This document shows positions 58,648 through 64,000 of a stretch of DNA of 64,000 nucleotides, piece by piece. Source of the stretch: Anticarsia gemmatalis (Eukaryota > Arthropoda > Insecta > Lepidoptera > Erebidae); NCBI RefSeq assembly GCF_050436995.1, contig NC_134771.1, forward strand, positions 1,963,501 to 2,027,500, in the 5' to 3' direction. The notes under the pieces are model-generated. The model had not been told where the DNA came from. It saw only the letters and a program-made list of their open reading frames with translations, and did not search any database. Position 1 is the first letter of the stretch, and each line of letters starts with the position of its first letter. The position numbers and the translations under genes are program-made.

Positions 58648-59188
58648 GATAATTTATAACGTTTAACTTTCCGATAGATCTTTCTTTGTTTTATTCTGCT
58701 TACATAATTATTTTTTTATAACTTCTGATCTCTAAAATATTTTCCTGCATTTTATTAGAAATGCTCTTGCAAAACCCTGACGTCCATTTTTGCTATATTA
58801 GATATAAATATATAAAAATATATTATATTATATGAAATATAATATACTGAGTAAAATATTTACTTTTTAATTTCAATATAGCTGTTTTTGTTATTTACAG
58901 ATAAATAATATTATTACTTACATAGAATATAAAATTGTATACAAGTATAGCATTTATTTATTTATTTTTAATTTAAATAAATTTGCATAAAAAGTCAAAT
59001 TATATCAATGACTTTACAGTTCAAAATAGGGAACAGTTTTTTCAATATATAAAAATATATATTTTAAAAGACGAATTTTGAAATAAATGACACTTTATGG
59101 ACATTTACAACTTATATAATGAACATGCAACGCCAAAGTTTTAAATATTGACAAAAACAACCCAAAATAAAACTGGTTTTTGCTATGC

Positions 59189-59308
59189 ATACCCCCAGTT
59201 TCTGAGTAAATTAACGATAGTTTATCTATTCAATAGCATTTTTATATGAGTTTAAACGCAATCGAATAGATAAACTACCGCTAAATGTACGCCAGAAACC
59301 AGGGGTTA
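59189..59308. mobile_element. Palindromic MITE, GTTTCTGAGTACATTTA family
   Basis: Ends TACCCCCAGTTTCTGAG and CAGAAACCAGGGGTTA; arms ATAGTTTATCTATTCAATAG and CGAATAGATAAACTAC. Related to 35343-35437. Confidence 0.7.
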
Positions 59309-60076
59309 AAGAAACATTTAAAATTCTATGATGCCAGTATTAAATTGTTATTTAATGATTCGGGAATTAACGCGAACATGCATTTTACTTTATGCCTGAC
59401 GTTTCAGCGCATGTTACACTGTCTGTGGTCGCAGGTCGACTGCGAACATGCCACGCGAAATTTTTAGTTATGAGTATTAAATTATGAAAACGTGTTATGA
59501 GTACATAATAATTATTTTGTTAAATAATTTTATTTTAATTTATTATTATAAATAATATAAAAATTAAATTAGCGACTCGTTGTGCATTTTATTGAAATAT
59601 AATTTAAATGTAACTTTTACTTATTAATTATAAAATTAAATGTAATTATAATTAATTGTTTTACGAAATGTTACTGATTGTTATAAAATGTTTAAAAACA
59701 TAAGACATCAATGTGTTGTATTAATTTAAGGTTATAATTAAAGGCTTTCAAACATGTACTGATATAAAAAATATTCATTTTAAATGGAAATTGTCTTAAT
59801 AAATGTAATTTATGTGTCGTGGATATGTAAATGCTTTGACGTATGTGGAATTATAAAAGTTTTATTTTATATACTTACTAGCCTGACAACTTAGTAGAGA
59901 GCATGTAGAAATAATCTCGATTAAAATAAATTTAACCTTAAGTCCCACTGCTGGGCAAGGGAGACCCTTCCGTAATGATGGAGGGGTTAGGCCTTGAGTT
60001 CACCACGCTGGCCAAGTCTCGATTACAATAAAAAAATCAGTATGAGTTCAAAATAAAGACACTGTTTTAAATAGGT

Positions 60077-60354
60077 CGTAGTTAAGCAGAAAGGACTCAA
60101 TACACACTTTGACTTTTCAGACTTTGGACTTTGGATTTTGGACTCTCCTGAGGGTAAATTTTGACACTCTTGATACTGTGGGTTGAGTCGAGGTAGTAGA
60201 AAAGTAGTTTCCATGTACATTTTCAAATAGGGATTTCACTACATCATAGATTTGACCCTCAGGAGAATGATTGCATACTTAACTCCATTGTGGTCAAAGT
60301 GTGGACTTTCCTTTCTGCTTAACTACGGTGGACTTTCCTTTCTGCTTAACTACG
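60077..60354. repeat. Inverted repeat with a duplicated right arm
   Basis: The left arm CGTAGTTAAGCAGAAAGGA (60077-60095) pairs with two tandem 27-base right arms (60301-60327, 60328-60354). Inner arms CTCCTGAGGGT and ACCCTCAGGAG also pair. Confidence 0.75.
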
Positions 60355-63204
60355 TTCATAGACCACTGTAAGCCGCATAAGACAGAAGACAGCTTCAAAG
60401 TCTAAATATGGTATACCTCTGCCACCTGCAAGCCTTGCAAACAAGGCTCTCAACTAAATTGTCGGATTATACATTTAAATATAAAAGAAAAATCGGCACT
60501 CAAAATAATTGGCAAAGAAATGTACAATAATTTTCGGTCTACCAAAAAAATCATTGGCCTTTTTGAAATGTTCGATAAAATATTAAATAAATTTAAATGA
60601 AAAATTAAATGAATATCAATAACGTGCCAAGAAAAACAATGGAATACGTCCTGAATTCCTATGCCAGCATTTTTGTAAATATTTTTCTATAGACAAATTT
60701 TTAATATTATATCCATTTATAGAAACAAATTAGATATATAGTAGTATATAGTGCACTGCGTTATGAAGTTTTTAGTTATAATTGCGATCAGTATGTAGGT
60801 TTTAAAAATACATAAATTTAGCATCTAAATAAGACAAGATGCATTGAGAATATTGTTCAGAAAACAAAACAAATAATATTATAAGCGCCAAATTAACTTT
60901 ATTTATTTTCTTAAAATAATCAAGTTTCAAAATCAAATCATTTATTCATTTAGGACAAATATTGACACTTATGATAGTCGTTACAATTACTGAATCTACC
61001 ACTAGCTCGGAAAGGGGGTAGAGCCTTATGAGAAGAGCTAGCAAATAAAATATTATTAAATCGAAAACTAAATCAAAACATATATAGATTTTTTACTTTA
61101 AACAATGTGGAGCTATTAATAAACATTATAGTTTAGATTATTTATTTACACCAAATATATGTTATTGTAAAAGTAATGACACACGTGCATTTGATTAATG
61201 AAAATTTCATTTAAAAAACTCAAAAAGAAATAAACATCATACAAATGAATAAAGGTTCGTACCGCATACTGATCGTATTAAATGTAAATATATATTTAAA
61301 GTAAATGTATAAATAAATGTAATTCATTGGTTATCAACTGTCTGTCCGTGTCTGTGTTGGTGCTTATAGAGTTAATGTGTAGCATATCCTTATATTGTGA
61401 GTCTTTTAAGATTTATTATAGTGATGCAAGATAGATGCGAAATCTTAGTAATAAAGACCCGTATTACCTTTTGGGCACAGTACCCTAAATATAGGGTTTT
61501 TTCTTTAATTTTATTAGTAACCTTTTCATTGCCAATATTTATAAATTCGACAGGATATACTATCGTGCGCTTTTCGTCTTATTTCGAACGAAAACATTTA
61601 TTTATTAAAAGTCGTATATGACCAATAAACTCAGAAGTTAATGGTAAATTGTCGGTAATTATATTATTATTTTAATAATTATTTTGGCAACCTTAGGAAT
61701 TTTACTTAAATTTTATATGAATTATAAAGAGAATTAAGAGAATTACCTTTCAGTGCTTTCGTAAAAGCTCTTTTTCAGTGATTAAATTACAATTCTCGTA
61801 AAATTTGCATCACTATAATTTATCTTAACACTGTATATTTGTTGTTCTTACTGTTTCTAGCTGATAATTTTAAGATGGAGTTTGAAGCAAATATTGACAA
61901 TTATTTAAATGAAAATACACCTCTCAAATCATTTACAATACTTATGTTATATTTTTGGAAACTGTTTTGACGTAAACTAATAGAAACATGATGCATTTTA
62001 AAATCCAAAATATGTTTTTATTCCTGTATCAATTAACTATATTTTTTTGTGTATATTTACAGATACTTATGAAACATTCCAATTATTTTTCTGATGAAGA
62101 TAAAAATTACATGTTATTATTTTGTTTTGCTTCATACGCCATCTTGAAAAAAAAACTAAATCTATTCTTGTTGATCTGTTCTCTGTTGTTCATATTATCT
62201 CACTTGGCAACACTTTGTAATATTCACGATATTTACACAATAAATATATTTTAGAATAAACCCCCTTATATCACTGTATTATGCACAGATTTAATAAAAT
62301 ACAATATTATTACATCGTATTGAAAAGTGAGATAACTATAATATATATTATTATTAAATAATAATATTAATTTTTAATATTATATTTAAAAAAAACGAGA
62401 CATTAAAAATCCAAAAATGTATCCAGCGAAAATTTAAATTAAGACATAATCTATATTCTTTTTCGGATTTATTTGTCTCGTTGCGAAAATATTAAAAATT
62501 AATATTTCAAATAGATATTTATACGAAATTATCGAATTATGATATCGGATAAAATAAGAAGCTTATTGCATAGTTCAAATATACAGAATAGATAGTTTGT
62601 TATTATTTAATTTGTTAGAAACACCGGGATTATACAACACACATTTTAAAGTATCCAAATCACAAAACAAAATAAATAAATAATAAAAAAAAATATAATA
62701 AAGATATAATAATGTAGCAACTCTTAGCAAGATATAATAATATACAGTTGCTACATCTACATATACGTTTTGTAGCAAAACTGATGAATTTGTAGCAAGA
62801 AAAAAACTTAAATTGATCCCGGTTTTATAGTAAATTATTTTATTTTAAATAAAACCACCCGTGTCTCTAAGATTATGCACTTATTTATTATTAAGAGACC
62901 ATTATTACCCAACATTACTACAACGGCTGTCCACTATCTATATTAGAATATACAACAGTATATTCATGCATGCATATATAGAGCATGCGAACGGCTGTTT
63001 ATGAAGCATATGTCATTGTAATAATAATATAATAATAAGTGCATAACCTAGAACACAATAAGACCTATTATTATTTATTAGAATTATTAGTTATTAAGTC
63101 AAAGTACTTATTATTAGAAATGATAATTAACCCTGTCAACGCCTTATGATAATAATAATACAACTTTTTTCGCAAAGACATACACAGATCATATCGGTGA
63201 TGTC

Positions 63205-63360
63205 TTGCAAAAAGGTCAGGTGCTACTCGTAACCGGCGGTCCTGTATAACAACATGTATGTATGTGAATGAAGCAAGGGAAGTTTGTAAGTACCAAATGG
63301 CGTTCTTTGGTCTCTGCCTAACCCTTTAAGAAAAAGGCGTGATTTTATCTATGTATATTA
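63205..63360 (-). mobile_element. Interspersed repeat, ATCACGCC / ACCGCCGG family, reverse
   Basis: The same blocks as 42650-42805 in reverse order, well conserved. Confidence 0.7.
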
Positions 63361-63604
63361 ATCATTATATTGCGAAAAAATCTGTTGTTTTTATTCTCTG
63401 GCGTTAATAGGGTTAAATGTATAATTTATTTATTATTTAAATGAAATTAGCGTTGCGGTGAAACCAATGAAATATGTGGCAGCTTTAATAGTCGTGTAAG
63501 AGATAATTATTATTATATTACATTTATTTAATATTATAATTGTAACGAATATATGTGCATATGAAAATTTTGGGCTTGTTTTATTTCCTGCTTATTTTTA
63601 TTTA

Positions 63605-63768
63605 AAAAAACAACTTCCACACAAAGAATTTCTCTTGTGTCGCGTGGACGGAACATACAGACCCGAAACAATTTATTTGTGGACCGCACAAATAATTGTC
63701 CCGTGTGGGAATAGAACCTACGACCTCCCGACGCAATGGTAGCGACGTGGTTATCTAAACCACCATTT
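63605..63768 (-). mobile_element. tRNA-SINE family 1 copy
   Basis: A reverse copy in intergenic DNA with an internal deletion in the body. Confidence 0.75.
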
Positions 63769-64000
63769 ATATAATCAATAGTCAATTTCATCCAAGTGAT
63801 AGGAAACGACCAGTGTATTTATTCACAAGCAGTTCACGGATAGCCGGAAATGTATAATTGAAACTAGGTTGGGAAGGCACGGAATAAGGTCTCGGTTATT
63901 TTTAACGTTAAACATAAATGACACCCTGAGTTCACCGCGCTAGCCAAAAAGGGTGACTGCATTTCTTAAAGAACTTTTAGTTAGGTAAAGAATGTAAGAT

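Larger units (their letters stand above)
57860..64000. other. Intergenic AT-rich DNA downstream of DGK
   Basis: Apart from the repeats listed at 58548, 59189, 59932, 60077, 63205 and 63605, this is very AT-rich sequence. Open frames of 60-88 codons near 61400, 62000 and 63540 have low-complexity or repeat-derived composition and no family motif. Confidence 0.75.

Noticed and set aside
61988..62254. 88-codon frame with hydrophobic stretches
   Set aside because: Very AT-rich DNA yields Phe/Leu/Ile-rich frames by chance. No start context or family likeness.
1..64000. CRISPR arrays, operons, phage or bacterial defence systems
   Set aside because: The window is intron-rich eukaryotic DNA. The regular repeats are transposons, microsatellites or tandem duplications.

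Overview
This window is nuclear DNA from an insect, most likely a moth or butterfly. It is AT-rich and intron-rich, has no operons, and is crowded with repeat types seen in lepidopteran genomes: tRNA-derived SINEs, 5S-rRNA-derived SINEs, short Helitrons ending in CTAG, mariner, hAT and other MITEs, one small LTR element and a 5'-truncated LINE. The species assignment rests on repeat character and remembered protein similarity. No database was searched.

The one confident host gene is a type I (Ca2+-regulated) diacylglycerol kinase on the + strand. I placed 22 coding exons from 2136 to 56836. Splice phases join without a gap and give 865 codons plus a stop. The protein has a recoverin-homology region, two EF-hands, two C1 zinc fingers, and the DGK catalytic and accessory domains. 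The start codon and first exon(s) are not seen and probably lie left of the window. The first window exon (2136-2203) is separated from the second (42908-42981) by a 40.7 kb intron. The other 20 exons lie in about 12 kb (44.6-56.8 kb).

Layout: 1-2135 is upstream intron or flank with SINE, MITE and other repeat copies. 2204-42907 is the giant intron. It holds a tandem triplication containing a SINE (3531-4620), mariner MITEs, Helitrons, two long fold-back elements (15298-15720 and 18178-18722), a possible small intronic gene (21847-22254), a fragment of a SWIM-finger-like protein (22444-22725, minus), a young 1.45 kb LTR element with equal-length LTRs (30462-31909, minus), a LINE reverse-transcriptase remnant (35990-37494), and four RFX-type X-box palindromes (35.6, 39.2, 41.2 and 42.4 kb). 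42908-56836 is the compact exon cluster, with transposons pressed against several exons. 56837-64000 is the 3' UTR and AT-rich intergenic DNA with tandem MITE copies.

I did not find a convincing undescribed multi-gene system. The points most worth checking are the long perfect inverted repeat inside a transcribed intron, the X-box cluster, the intronic ORF, the LTR whose end carries an internal copy of its own primer-binding region, and the two 5S-derived SINE families.
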